Assembly (NCBI GenBank): GCA_913051775.1
Contig: CAJXCL010000008.1
Coordinates: 1-57,552 of the forward strand
DNA: 57,552 nucleotides
Source of the DNA: an uncultured Nitrospirota bacterium
GTDB taxonomy: Bacteria > Nitrospinota > Nitrospinia > CAJXCL01
Direction of reading: 5' to 3'
Part shown: positions 26,073 through 35,303 of the stretch, in pieces
Layout: every line of letters starts with the position of its first letter
Position numbering within the stretch: position 1 is the stretch's first letter
Position numbers and translations under genes: made by a program
The notes under the pieces: generated by a model
The model's input: only the letters and a program-made list of their open reading frames with translations
What the model was told of the DNA's origin: nothing
Database searches by the model: none

Positions 26073-27089
26073 ATGGAAAAAATGAAAACCGAAGTAGAAG
26101 TTGTTAAATTGCCGATTACCAATGAATTGGGCTTTTATGAAATCAGGATGGAAAGCATCGGCGGTTTTGGGGCCAACTTGGCGGGAAAAGTCTTGGGCGA
26201 AGCAGGAATTCTTCTTATGGGTTACAACGGATCAAATTTTTCCAGCTATGGATCGGAAAAAAAAGGGTCGCCTGTTAGATCCTTCGTTCGTTTTTGCGAA
26301 CCTGATGTCCAGGTAAGGTCAAACAGCCCGGTAACCGAACCCCACATGCTGGTTATTTTTCACGAAGGGATGGTCGGAATCAATCCGGTTACGCAGGGAG
26401 TCTCCCCTCAAAGTATCGTAGTTATCGCTACATCAAAATCACCTGCCGAAGCGCGGGATTATTTAAAACTTCAAGGAGGAACAATCCATTGCGTTGACGG
26501 TATTAAAATTGCCGTCGAAGAAAAAACCAGGGTTAACACAGCACTTCTGGGTGCTATGTGTAAGGCATCAGGATTTATTAATCCTGATGCCATTAAAGAG
26601 ACTATTTCTTTAAACCTTGGGAAAAAATATGCCTTCCTGATTGACGCCAACTTGAAAACATTTGACAGGGGATATGCGGAAGGAGTATCCGAACATTTTG
26701 AAGATGACGGAAAATATCCATTTGTTCCTTTTAAAAGAAAGGGTCAAAATTTAGGTTACTTAAATCAGACCATAGGGGGGGCGCTTACAACCCCGGCAAA
26801 CACTATTCATAAAGATTTATCTGCCAGCAGAATGGGGTGGATCCCTGTTCTCAACTTGAGTAAATGCACTTCTTGCGGTGAGTGTGATATTACCTGTCCT
26901 GACTATTGCTTTGTATGGGATAATGGCGTGGACAAAAAAGGTAAAGAGGTTCGCGTATTAAGGAGCATTCATTATAAGCATTGCAAAGGGTGCTTAAAAT
27001 GTGTGGAAATTTGTAAGTTTGATGCGCTCGAATCTCGAAAAGAGTACGAAGTAGACCCAAAAATTCTCGAGGACGGTTTTAGCGAGTAA
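26073..27089 (+). CDS. 2-oxoacid:ferredoxin oxidoreductase, gamma plus ferredoxin (delta) subunit fusion
   Basis: This 338-residue protein has an N-terminal gamma domain (about 15-200) with MESIGGFGANLAGKVLGEAG and the GSEKKGSPVRSFVRF block. A C-terminal 2[4Fe-4S] ferredoxin domain has CTSCGECDITCPDYC and CKGCLKCVEICKFDAL (about 268-318). It passes electrons from the thiamine centre in the partner subunit (27171-29465) to ferredoxin. The two genes are 81 bp apart and form one enzyme. GKAVTE-type motifs agree with pyruvate or 2-oxoisovalerate enzymes. Confidence 0.9.
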   Translation: MEKMKTEVEVVKLPITNELGFYEIRMESIGGFGANLAGKVLGEAGILLMGYNGSNFSSYGSEKKGSPVRSFVRFCEPDVQVRSNSPVTEPHMLVIFHEGMVGINPVTQGVSPQSIVVIATSKSPAEARDYLKLQGGTIHCVDGIKIAVEEKTRVNTALLGAMCKASGFINPDAIKETISLNLGKKYAFLIDANLKTFDRGYAEGVSEHFEDDGKYPFVPFKRKGQNLGYLNQTIGGALTTPANTIHKDLSASRMGWIPVLNLSKCTSCGECDITCPDYCFVWDNGVDKKGKEVRVLRSIHYKHCKGCLKCVEICKFDALESRKEYEVDPKILEDGFSE

Positions 27090-27170
27090 GTCAGGTGTCA
27101 GAAAAGACTATTTATTCCTGAGTCCTAATCCTTCTTCCCCAGCCAATGATTACTGATAGAGGAGAATATC

Positions 27171-29465
27171 ATGGCAGTAAAAACTGACGAAAAAAAAGAA
27201 ACAAAGGGTACTTCAATCCAAAAAGTGGATTTTAAAAGCGGTAATGAAATGGCAGCCATAGCTGCGTCTCAAGTCAATTATCATATCATGGGATATTATC
27301 CAATCACGCCGTCAACGGAAATAGCTGAGTATTTAGATGAAATGGCTGCTAATGGAAAACATAACATTGTTTTAGTCCCGGCTGATGGTGAGCATGGAGC
27401 GGCAGGTATTTGTTACGGAGCTACAACAGCGGGCGGCAGGGTCTTTAACGCAACTTCTGCTAACGGTCTGCTGTATGCTATAGAACAATTGCCTGTTCAG
27501 TCAGGTACCCGCTTCCCTATGGTTTTTAATTTGGTATGCCGCTCTGTCTCAGGGCCATTAGACATCCGTGGAGATCACAGTGATCTAATGACAACTTTGA
27601 ATCTTGGATGGATTATCCTCTTAGCTAAAGATCCACAAGAAGTTTACGACATAAATATTCTGGCAGTAAAAATAGGTGAATTAGATGACGTTCGTCTACC
27701 TGTAATTGTTGCATTCGACGGTTTTTTTACGTCGCATCAAAAACGCAGAGTAAATTTTTTTGAAAGTTCGGAAACGGTACAGAAATTCATAGGGAAAAAT
27801 AACCCGCCTTACACGTCGGTCGATGTTGAAAATCCTGTAACTATTGGTCCTTATATGAATGACCCGGATCAAATAAATAATAAAAAACAGCTCAGTATGG
27901 CAATGGAAGCGGCTTATGACAAGATCCAAAACGTTTTTGATGAATATAAAAAGATAAGCGGCAGGAGTTATAAGTTTTTGCAAACATACAAAACTGAAGA
28001 TGCCGACGTAGTTCTTTTTATCATCAATTCAGCGGCAGACACGGCAATGGAGGTTGTGGATAAATTAAGAAAGAAAGGGGATAAAGTGGGTCTGGCTTAT
28101 CCAAATGTTATTCGCCCTTTCCCTGTAAATGAAATCAGGGAGGCTTTTAAAAATACTAAAGCGATACTTGTGGCAGACAGAGCAGATTCCTATGGAGGGT
28201 GGGGCGGCAATATGACCATTGAAGTTAAAGCGGCCCTGAAGGGTGACCTAGACAATAAAACTATCGTGTTCAGTAGAATATATGGCCTTGGCGGCAAAGA
28301 GTTTTTTCCGGAAGATGCAGAAGAAATGTTCCAATTAGCTTTTGAAGCTGCAAAAAAAGGCAGTGTGAATGTGCCTTATGATTACATAGGAGTTGAACCG
28401 GGCAACCCGTCTTACGTTCCTAAAAAAGGTAAAGACCCTATCAGCCTGAAAGAATCAAGTCCCGGAGTTATCAAAGTCATTAAAGATGAAAAAACAGGTA
28501 ATTTAGTAGTGAAAGGAGTTAAACAAAGAGAACTAACCGCTATGCCCCAGAGAATTGCTCCCGGCCATGGAGCGTGTCCGGGTTGCGGTATTTTTCCGAG
28601 CATAGGGACTTTTCTTAAAGGTGTGGAAGGATTTGTTGTTATGCTGTGGCACACCGGGTGTGGAATGGTTGTTACCACAGGTTACCCAAATACTTCTTTT
28701 AATGTAACTTATATTCACAACCTGTTTCAAAATGGAGCTGCTACTTTATCTGGAGTTGTAGAAATGTATCACGAGAGACAGAGAAGGGGTGAAATAGCAA
28801 AAGATCAGGATATAACTTTTATTATGGTAACCGGTGACGGCGGGCTGGATATTGGGCTGGGACCGGCATTGGGTACTGCTTTCAGAAATCATAATATGAT
28901 CATTCTGGAATATGATAACGAAGGGTATATGAATACAGGAAATCAATTGTCTTTTACAACCCCTCTTGGACACACAACTTCTACATCAAATATCGGTTCC
29001 GTGGGGAAAGGCAAAAAGTTCCATCATAAAGATTCTGCACAATTGTTTGCTTCCTGCCATATTCCATACGTATTTACTGCTGTGGAGACGCAGTATAAAG
29101 ACCTGATAAAAAAAGCGGCAAAAGCGGCATGGTACGCAAAACATGAAGGATTGGTTTTTGGAAAAATTTTGTCGGATTGCCCGTTGAACTGGAAACACCC
29201 GGATCATACTGGACAGGCGGTTGTTCAGGCCGCGGTGGATTGCAACTTTTTTCCACTTTATGAAGTGGAAAGAGGAATCACCACTCTTACCTATGATCCG
29301 GAAGCAAAAGGGAAAAAGGTTCCCACTGAAGACTGGCTGACATTAATGGGAAAGACAAAACATTTACTGAAACCAAAGTTTGCAAGTGTCCTTAAAGAAT
29401 TTGAAATAGAAGTAGAAAGACGCTGGAAGCGAATTAAAGCTATGAGCGAGCATCCGAATTTGTAG
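27171..29465 (+). CDS. 2-oxoacid (pyruvate-type):ferredoxin oxidoreductase, fused alpha-beta subunit
   Basis: This 764-residue protein joins alpha (about 15-420) and beta (about 455-745) domains. The alpha domain has YPITPSTEIAEYLDE, ADGEHGAAGICYGA and RADSYGGWGGNMTIEVKAAL. The beta domain has a GHGACPGCGIFPS cysteine pair, the thiamine diphosphate motif GDGGLDIGLGPALGTAFRNHN and EYDNEGYMNTGNQLS-TTPLG, the block typical of pyruvate-type PorB. An oxidative decarboxylase/CO2-fixing enzyme of this kind is characteristic of anaerobes. AGGAG precedes the ATG. Confidence 0.92.
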   Translation: MAVKTDEKKETKGTSIQKVDFKSGNEMAAIAASQVNYHIMGYYPITPSTEIAEYLDEMAANGKHNIVLVPADGEHGAAGICYGATTAGGRVFNATSANGLLYAIEQLPVQSGTRFPMVFNLVCRSVSGPLDIRGDHSDLMTTLNLGWIILLAKDPQEVYDINILAVKIGELDDVRLPVIVAFDGFFTSHQKRRVNFFESSETVQKFIGKNNPPYTSVDVENPVTIGPYMNDPDQINNKKQLSMAMEAAYDKIQNVFDEYKKISGRSYKFLQTYKTEDADVVLFIINSAADTAMEVVDKLRKKGDKVGLAYPNVIRPFPVNEIREAFKNTKAILVADRADSYGGWGGNMTIEVKAALKGDLDNKTIVFSRIYGLGGKEFFPEDAEEMFQLAFEAAKKGSVNVPYDYIGVEPGNPSYVPKKGKDPISLKESSPGVIKVIKDEKTGNLVVKGVKQRELTAMPQRIAPGHGACPGCGIFPSIGTFLKGVEGFVVMLWHTGCGMVVTTGYPNTSFNVTYIHNLFQNGAATLSGVVEMYHERQRRGEIAKDQDITFIMVTGDGGLDIGLGPALGTAFRNHNMIILEYDNEGYMNTGNQLSFTTPLGHTTSTSNIGSVGKGKKFHHKDSAQLFASCHIPYVFTAVETQYKDLIKKAAKAAWYAKHEGLVFGKILSDCPLNWKHPDHTGQAVVQAAVDCNFFPLYEVERGITTLTYDPEAKGKKVPTEDWLTLMGKTKHLLKPKFASVLKEFEIEVERRWKRIKAMSEHPNL

Positions 29466-29552
29466 CAGTTAACAGAATTCATTTGTCATTAAAAAATAAA
29501 ATATTTCAACTTGTACTGATCCCTGTCCACTAATCCCTGACCCCTATTCGTT

Positions 29553-30086
29553 ATGTCCATATTAAAAGTTGCCCGGTTAGGACATCCTGTTCTGAGAAAA
29601 ATCACTGATAAAGTCGATATCGAAAAAATTTCTTCTAAAGAAATACAGCGTCTCATTGATGATATGATTGATACGATGCGGGAATATGAGGGTATCGGTC
29701 TTGCTGCCCCTCAGGTACATCAATCACTTCAAATATCTGCCATAGAATCCGAAAAAAATCCTCGATATCCGGGAGCCCCTGATATACCCCTTAATATTCT
29801 TATAAACCCTGAAATCGCCCGTATGTCTGAAGAAACGGTTGAGGGCTGGGAATCTTGCCTTAGTATTGATGACTTAAGAGGAAAAGTTTCCCGATCCACA
29901 GAAGTAGATGTTTTGGCTTATAACAGGGAAGGTGAAAAAATAATTTTAGATGCGAGTGGTGTTCTTGCCGTAGTCTTGCAGCACGAAATAGATCATCTCA
30001 ATGGAATGGTTTATTTAGACAGGATGAAAGACTTCACAACTCTGTCCCACATGAATGAGTTTCAAAAGTACTGGGCGGAGAAATAA
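29553..30086 (+). CDS. def: Peptide deformylase
   Basis: This 177-residue metalloenzyme removes the formyl group from nascent proteins. The three motifs are present: YEGIGLAAPQV (about 48-58), WESCLSIDDLRG (metal Cys; the common EGCLS is ESCLS here) and QHEIDHLNGMVY (metal His pair and Glu, about 142-153). Length is normal. It follows the oxidoreductase by 87 bp containing a short CCTGACCCC-type repeat, and is not clearly operonic with it. Confidence 0.95.
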   Translation: MSILKVARLGHPVLRKITDKVDIEKISSKEIQRLIDDMIDTMREYEGIGLAAPQVHQSLQISAIESEKNPRYPGAPDIPLNILINPEIARMSEETVEGWESCLSIDDLRGKVSRSTEVDVLAYNREGEKIILDASGVLAVVLQHEIDHLNGMVYLDRMKDFTTLSHMNEFQKYWAEK

Positions 30087-30185
30087 TCGGTTTGCTGACT
30101 ACAAGTTTTAAGTTACTGGTTGCCTGTTTAACACCTAGCACTTGACCTATTATGGAGAACGCACTTGATCTGGTAAATGAATCTA

Positions 30186-30548
30186 TTATTTTTTCTTTAT
30201 GCATATCTGGCTAAAGGTCTTTCCATGCTCGGGAAAAGTTAAAGTTAACTGGTCCCCTTTAAGGAAAAGGACACCGGAATTTTTTTTGCCTGCAAATGAC
30301 CAGGGACAATTGCTTTCAGTAGTAACTGCAGTGAAATTATTGCCGGAAACAGAAAAAGCTGCTTTTTCTTCACAAAGGCCGGGTACGGACTGGGAAATTG
30401 AATCTTCAGTGATAATGTAGGTCACCCGTTTTTTAGAAATATCTTTTCCATTTTCAATAACAACCAGCCAGGTACCAACCAACGAAGAGTGCAAATTTAT
30501 ACAGCTTATAGCAAAAATAGTCAGGATTGCTGCTGTTTTTAATCTCAT
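30186..30548 (-). CDS. Small exported protein of unknown function
   Basis: About 120 residues from the ATG at 30548. A longer open frame (to 30632) only reads into the R repeat and is not used. The N-terminal stretch RLKTAAILTIFAISC suggests a signal peptide, possibly a lipobox ending in Cys. The mature part is beta-rich (WLVVIENGKDISKKRVTYIITEDSI, FTAVTTESNCPWSF, GDQLTLTFPEHGK), like small lipocalin-like or copper-resistance-type barrels. No family is assigned. An R repeat forms its immediate upstream region. Confidence 0.55.
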   Translation of the reverse strand: MRLKTAAILTIFAISCINLHSSLVGTWLVVIENGKDISKKRVTYIITEDSISQSVPGLCEEKAAFSVSGNNFTAVTTESNCPWSFAGKKNSGVLFLKGDQLTLTFPEHGKTFSQICIKKK

Positions 30549-30559
30549 ATTAAACTCGC

Positions 30560-30715
30560 AAAGCGGCAAGGCGCCGCAACCACATTCGGAAGGAAAGCCG
30601 AACTGGACGGTTCCCGAATAGATGCTGCTCACAGCATTGAGGCCAGGGATGGCAGAGCTAAGCTCAGCTTTGGCGAAATCACTATAGGGCTTCCACTCAA
30701 GTGAGCAAACAGAAT
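30560..30715 (+). repeat. R-family dispersed repeat, copy 2
   Basis: Starts with AAGCGGCAAGGCGCCGCAAC, includes GGAAAGCCGAACTGGACGG and TTGAGGCCAGGGATGG, and ends GGCTTCCACTCAAG. It has an extra AGAGCTAAGCTCAGCTTTGG segment that is shared with the copy before uvrA. The peptide frame is disrupted by a stop (CTCAAGTGA). Confidence 0.8.
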
Positions 30716-30759
30716 ATTAAAATGACTCATTGAGTTACATCAGATCGTTATGAAATGTG

Positions 30760-31668
30760 TTAAAATCCCCTGTACAGGCCAACCTCTCTTGCATATTGTA
30801 GAACTTCGCTGTATTCATCCGGAGTAATCCTTCGATTGATACCAGGGTGTTTGAAGGTTTGAAAGGCTGGATGATATTGTTCCATGATGTTGATATATGT
30901 ATGCTGTGAAACTTCTTCTGCAATAAATTTCAATATATTTTTTGATCCAGCGCTATCATTCGGCATGACTAAGTGTCTGACCAGTAATCCCTTTACCCCA
31001 ATGCCATTGTCATCCAATTCAAGATCCCCAACCTGTCGGTACATTTCTTTTAAAAGCGGTTTAGCATTTACAAAATAATTGTGAGCTGTAGTAAGATGTT
31101 TGGCGTTTTCAATATCACCAAATTTTACATCAGGCATATAAATATCGATAATACCGTCCAAAAGTTTTATCACATCCAGTGAGTCATATCCGCTGCAGTT
31201 CCAAACCAGTGGAATATTTAAACCCATCTCAAGGGCAATCGAAAGAGCTTGGACAATTTGAGTGGCGTAGTGTGTAGGTGTAACAAAATTAATATTCAAA
31301 CATCCAATATCCTGAAGGTACAGCATCAGTTTGGCTAAACCTTCAGGTGTTGTTTCACTTCCGTTGTTTTGGTGGCTTATATCATGATTCTGGCAGAATG
31401 CACAGCGGAGATTGCAATTAGCAAAAAAAATGGTTCCCGATCCTCTCCTACCAACAAGGGGAGGTTCCTCTCCAAAATGAGGAAATACGCTGGAAACACT
31501 AATCTTATCACTGGCCTGACAAATCCCCTTTTCTCCTTTCAGGCGATTTACCCGGCATTCATGGGGACAAAGGGTGCAGCTATTCAGGACACTAAGAAGT
31601 TTATATATTCTTTCTTCGACCAGGCTGCTTTGATAATTGTCTATATAGGAAGGAACGCATACTTGCAT
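30760..31668 (-). CDS. Radical SAM protein of the COG1313 / PflA-like family
   Basis: This 302-residue protein has an N-terminal Cys cluster CTLCPHECRVNR (about 31-42) and the radical-SAM [4Fe-4S] motif CNLRCAFCQN (about 85-94), then conserved LVWNCSGYDSLDVIKLLDG (about 176-194), DIYMPDVKFGD and RHLVMPNDSAGSKN. It is annotated across bacteria as a putative pyruvate-formate-lyase-activating-like protein, but the target is unknown and no glycyl-radical enzyme gene is nearby. It stands alone between an R repeat and the SagB gene. Confidence 0.9.
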   Translation of the reverse strand: MQVCVPSYIDNYQSSLVEERIYKLLSVLNSCTLCPHECRVNRLKGEKGICQASDKISVSSVFPHFGEEPPLVGRRGSGTIFFANCNLRCAFCQNHDISHQNNGSETTPEGLAKLMLYLQDIGCLNINFVTPTHYATQIVQALSIALEMGLNIPLVWNCSGYDSLDVIKLLDGIIDIYMPDVKFGDIENAKHLTTAHNYFVNAKPLLKEMYRQVGDLELDDNGIGVKGLLVRHLVMPNDSAGSKNILKFIAEEVSQHTYINIMEQYHPAFQTFKHPGINRRITPDEYSEVLQYAREVGLYRGF

Positions 31669-31766
31669 AGAACGATTTAAAATTTTTTTTACTATTTTCT
31701 GTCAACCTAACACATATACTAATAATTGGCAATGGCCATTATATGCGTTATAATCGGGCTCAAAAT

Positions 31767-32579
31767 ATGAAAAAGGTATTTATAGCACTATTATCGTTAT
31801 CTGCTTTTTTCGCATTAAGTTATATTATAATCGCTAAGGAAAGTAATTCAGATGAAGGTCTGAGCATTGGTGAGCGATTCCATAAAGAGACTTCTATTAC
31901 GTGGTTGGGAGTTTTAGGGGATATGTTTCGCTCCAAACCCAAAGAGCCTCCACAATATAAAACCTATCCTGATGCAAAAGTAATCAAATTGCCAAAACCG
32001 AAACACAAGGGGATTATTTTAGAAGAGGCTATAAAAAAAAGACGTTCTCAAAGGAATTATTCCAATAAAGCCGTCACTCTTAACCAATTGTCCCAATTGG
32101 TCTTTGCCGCTCAGGGCGCTACAGGAAAGAGTTTTGGCACACTCCTTCGTACCGCGCCATCTGCCGGAGCCCTCTATCCTTTTGAAGTTTACCTTATAGT
32201 AAACACGGTTGATGATCTACCTGGAGGTATATACCATTATTCAGTTCAGAAACACGCTTTGGAACTGCTCAAAAGCGGTGATTTCAGAAGCAGCATAACA
32301 AAAGCAGCATTGGATCAGGATATGTTAGGTGATTCCAGTGTGGCTTTTGTTTTAACTTCCGTATTTGACCGCCTGCGTCATAAATATGGCGAAAGAGGTT
32401 ACCGTTATGCGTATATGGAGGCCGGACACATCAGCCAAAACATATATCTTCAGGCAACCTCTTTAGGGTTAGGATCTGTTGCTGTCGGAGCATTTTTAGA
32501 TGAGAAGATCAATAAACTCATTGGGATTGATGGTCATAACGAAGCGGCAATTTATGTTCATGCCGTGGGCGCCCTATGA
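31767..32579 (+). CDS. SagB/ThcOx-type FMN nitroreductase-fold dehydrogenase, membrane-anchored
   Basis: About 270 residues from the ATG at 31767; a start 8 codons earlier is possible. An N-terminal hydrophobic segment (about 5-22) would anchor or export it. The SagB domain has AIKKRRSQRNYS, LRTAPSAGALYPFEVYLIVN, GIYHYSVQKHALELL, RYAYMEAGHISQNIYLQATSLGLGSVAVGAF and the FMN-contacting Arg/Ser residues. SagB enzymes oxidise azolines in peptide natural products, but stand-alone forms exist. It overlaps the next gene by 4 bases (ATGA), which implies coupled translation with a small membrane protein. Confidence 0.87.
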   Translation: MKKVFIALLSLSAFFALSYIIIAKESNSDEGLSIGERFHKETSITWLGVLGDMFRSKPKEPPQYKTYPDAKVIKLPKPKHKGIILEEAIKKRRSQRNYSNKAVTLNQLSQLVFAAQGATGKSFGTLLRTAPSAGALYPFEVYLIVNTVDDLPGGIYHYSVQKHALELLKSGDFRSSITKAALDQDMLGDSSVAFVLTSVFDRLRHKYGERGYRYAYMEAGHISQNIYLQATSLGLGSVAVGAFLDEKINKLIGIDGHNEAAIYVHAVGAL

Positions 32580-32794
32580 AGCGTGAAGATTTCAACTATA
32601 CTATAAGCATTCTTCTGATATTCTCAATTATTATCACAGGATCTCTTGGCTATATTCAGTCCGAACTGGAGCTCAGAAAGTTTTATCCCCACCGGTATTT
32701 TGCTTACACAACTCTATGCCTTGCTGCTCTGCATCTTTACTTTAATTGTGGAAAAGTATGGCAATACTTTCGTAAAAAATTAAAAAGAAAATAA
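32576..32794 (+). CDS. Small two-helix membrane protein, DUF4405-like
   Basis: This 72-residue protein has two membrane helices (about 8-26 and 42-58) with His residues in and near the second (HRYFAYTT, ALHLYFN), like the cytochrome b-related DUF4405 family in which such His bind heme. It overlaps sagB by ATGA and likely forms a membrane partner for it. The basic C-terminal tail (RKKLKRK) should face the cytosol. Confidence 0.75.
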   Translation: MKREDFNYTISILLIFSIIITGSLGYIQSELELRKFYPHRYFAYTTLCLAALHLYFNCGKVWQYFRKKLKRK

Positions 32795-32822
32795 ATGGGA
32801 ATGTTCTCAAATACTCACCGGC

Positions 32823-34775
32823 TTATGGATAAATTTTTGCTTTAATTTCTCTTGCGATTTTTTCTGTTATGTAGGGTACTTCTTTAATTTCATTCACTGA
32901 TGCCTCTTTTATTTTTGTCACGCCACCAAAACGTTTTATTAACTGTTTTTTTCTTTTTCCGCCAATGCCCGCTACATCGTCCAGAATAGAGTGGAGTCCG
33001 CCTTTTTTCCTTAGTTTTCTATGATAGGCAACAGCAAAGCGGTGCACTTCGTCTCTTATCCTCTGAATTAAGAATTTCACAGGTGAATCAACAGGGAAAG
33101 CAACCGGGTCTTTATTTTGTAAAAACTTCTTTTTTGGGGAAGTTTTTTTGTTGATTCTCCAGGGCGGAAGCTCCTTTTGATTTCGGTCATCCTTGCCCTC
33201 AACCCTTTGAGCGGCTTTCCTTACCGAATTGTGATTGCGGTAACTTGCCTCTTTATGTTTTAAGGTATAGATTTTATCCGTTTCAAGCTTATTTCGTTTT
33301 CTTCCTTTGGCGATTGCTATAACATCTATTTTTTTAAGTAGGCTCAAATCCTCAAGTACTTTAGCCGCCGCGGTCAGATGACCTTTTCCTCCGTCAAGAA
33401 TCACTAGGTGTGGAAGTTCTTTTTTCTCATCCAGCAAACGGGCATAATGGCGGAGAACAATTTGAGATGTCATACTGTAATCATCAGCGCCCTTAATTTC
33501 ACGAATTTTAAAATGGCGATATCCTTTTTTAAAGGGTTCTCCATTAACAAATAGCACCGAAGCCCCAACAGCCATTGAACCAGAAATATTGGATATATCA
33601 AAGGCTTCAATCCGTTTCGGCATATTACGAAGTTCCAATAATTCTTTCAGTTCTTCCAGTATTGTCCGTCCGTGTTCTTCTTTTCGGAATGCAAAGCGGG
33701 CATTTTCTTCAGCCATTTTTACAAGGTTTTTCTTTCTTCCTTTCTCAGGGACCTGAATAAGGACTTTGTTCTTTTTTTTAGCGGAAAGCCATTGTGCAAT
33801 AATCTCCTTTTCCTCTATATCCATAGACAAAAGAATTTCCTGAGGTAGTAAAGGTTCATCAGCATAGTATTGCTTTATAAAAGAAGAGATAAGTTCATCA
33901 TTATCTATCCCGTCCAATTTAGCCAATTTATAGCTTTTATTTCCGGACATTTTCCCGTTTCTGATCATAAGGATTTGTACGTTTGCATTATTCCCTTCCC
34001 GGTAAAAAACAATAACATCCTGGTTTTCCATGTTTGTTGAGATGATTTTTTGATTTTTGATGACGCTTTCAACCGATTCAATCTGGTCTCTTAGTTTGGC
34101 TGCGTCTTCAAACCGAAACTCATCAGAAGCTTTCTGCATCCGCTCACTTAAATATTTCACTAACGCATCGTTTCGCCCCTTGAGAAAAAGAATTACGTCC
34201 TGAACAATTTTGTTATAATATTCCTTTGAAATTTTTCCAGCGCAAGGTGCTGTGCATCGCCTCATTTGGAAATTAAGACATGGTCTACGCTTAAAACTAC
34301 CATCCAGGACATCACGGCTCTCTCGAAAGGGGAAGATTTTATGGATAAGCCTTATCGTTTCCCTGACTTCTTTAACCATGACATAAGGACCGAAATATCT
34401 AGCACCGTCTTTCTTAAGCTTACGTACAATAGATAAATAGGGAAAGTCTGTGTCGGTTGCAAGACGTATATAGGGGTAATGTTTATCATCTTTTAATAAT
34501 ACGTTGTAACGGGGCTGGTGTTTTTTAATAAAGTTACTTTCCAGAATCAGAGCCTCAATCTCACTGGAAGTAGTGATGAAATCAATATCCGTTACCCTTT
34601 TCATCATAATTCTGGTTCTTGGGAGGAGAGAGTCTGATTTTTGAAAATAGGATCTAACACGGCTTTTAAGGATTTTAGCTTTGCCGATATAAAGGATTTG
34701 ATTGTTCTTATCCTTCATCAGATATATCCCTGGGGTGCCGGGTATTTTATTTAAAATTCTATCTTTCACCAGCAT
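32823..34775 (-). CDS. uvrC: UvrABC system protein C with an R-repeat-encoded insertion
   Basis: This 650-residue protein is the dual-incision nuclease of nucleotide excision repair. It has an N-terminal GIY-YIG domain (GIYLMKDKNNQILYIGKA, about 15-34), Cys cluster (CLNFQMRRCTAPCAG), UVR domain (about 200-235), RNase H-like endonuclease (EAFDISNISGS, VILDGGKGHLTAA) and C-terminal helix-hairpin-helix (about 590-650). It is about 45 residues longer than usual. The excess (about residues 506-552) lies between TDKIYTL and NKDPVAFPVDSPVKF and is an in-frame copy of the R repeat, so the domains on both sides are intact. Confidence 0.95.
   Translation of the reverse strand: MLVKDRILNKIPGTPGIYLMKDKNNQILYIGKAKILKSRVRSYFQKSDSLLPRTRIMMKRVTDIDFITTSSEIEALILESNFIKKHQPRYNVLLKDDKHYPYIRLATDTDFPYLSIVRKLKKDGARYFGPYVMVKEVRETIRLIHKIFPFRESRDVLDGSFKRRPCLNFQMRRCTAPCAGKISKEYYNKIVQDVILFLKGRNDALVKYLSERMQKASDEFRFEDAAKLRDQIESVESVIKNQKIISTNMENQDVIVFYREGNNANVQILMIRNGKMSGNKSYKLAKLDGIDNDELISSFIKQYYADEPLLPQEILLSMDIEEKEIIAQWLSAKKKNKVLIQVPEKGRKKNLVKMAEENARFAFRKEEHGRTILEELKELLELRNMPKRIEAFDISNISGSMAVGASVLFVNGEPFKKGYRHFKIREIKGADDYSMTSQIVLRHYARLLDEKKELPHLVILDGGKGHLTAAAKVLEDLSLLKKIDVIAIAKGRKRNKLETDKIYTLKHKEASYRNHNSVRKAAQRVEGKDDRNQKELPPWRINKKTSPKKKFLQNKDPVAFPVDSPVKFLIQRIRDEVHRFAVAYHRKLRKKGGLHSILDDVAGIGGKRKKQLIKRFGGVTKIKEASVNEIKEVPYITEKIAREIKAKIYP
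33140..33258 (-). repeat. R-family dispersed repeat, copy 3, inside uvrC
   Basis: Sense to uvrC, and translated as RNHNSVRKAAQRVEGKDDR then NQKELPPWRINKKTS. The DNA has the palindromic and CTTTGAGGG-type blocks of the other copies. The reading frame relative to the repeat is the same as in cobB. Confidence 0.9.
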
Positions 34776-34952
34776 AGGTTTTTTTACCGATAATTATACA
34801 GATTATTGAAAATTTTAGCAGCGAAATATGATAATCGCAATCTATATAGCTTTATTACAAACGTGTAAAATTGTATTTTTTTTAGGCGCTGTTTATTTCT
34901 TATTTTTTGCAGCGCCTTATGCAGGGCTTAGCAAAGTTTTTGTTAGTAACTT

Positions 34953-35050
34953 TGGGCGATTTCCTTATTTGACTTCGGCCACTCCTGGCCTCAACCCTCC
35001 AGGCGGTTTTCCTTGCCGAATTGTGGTTTCGGCAACTTGTCCGATTTATG
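34953..35050 (-). repeat. R-family dispersed repeat, copy 4
   Basis: Contains TTCGGCAAGGAAAACCGCC-type sequence and a GAGGCCAGGAGTGGCC block on the minus strand, about 100 bp upstream of copy 5 in the uvrC-uvrA divergent spacer. It is a partial copy lacking the ELPPWR-encoding end. A 79-codon frame over it (34828-35067) is not supported as a gene. Confidence 0.7.
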
Positions 35051-35152
35051 TATACAATATTAAATAGTATTTATAATGTATAATACTGCTTTATAGTGAG
35101 ATATTTTTTTATACTTCACTTTTATACTATTACACTTTAAAAACTTGTTTTT

Positions 35153-35296
35153 TAAGTAAGTTTTTTTGTTCGTTCACCAGGGCGGAAGCCCTATTTGGTT
35201 ATCGCCAAAGCTGAGCTTTGCTCTGTCATCTATGGCTTCAACCTTTCGAGCGGCTTTCCTTACCGAATTGTGGTAATGGCAACTTGCCGCTTTATG
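35153..35296 (-). repeat. R-family dispersed repeat, copy 5, directly upstream of uvrA
   Basis: Nearly full-length. On the minus strand it reads [19 protein letters not shown]-like in the same frame as the uvrC copy, up to GLPPW followed by a TGA where uvrC and cobB have AGA. It ends 8 bases before the uvrA ATG, so it sits in the uvrA translation-initiation region. Confidence 0.85.
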
Positions 35297-35303
35297 ATTA
35301 ATT

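Noticed and set aside
34828-35067. 79-codon frame in the uvrC-uvrA spacer
   Set aside because: It is mostly an R repeat copy and has no ribosome site or conserved protein.
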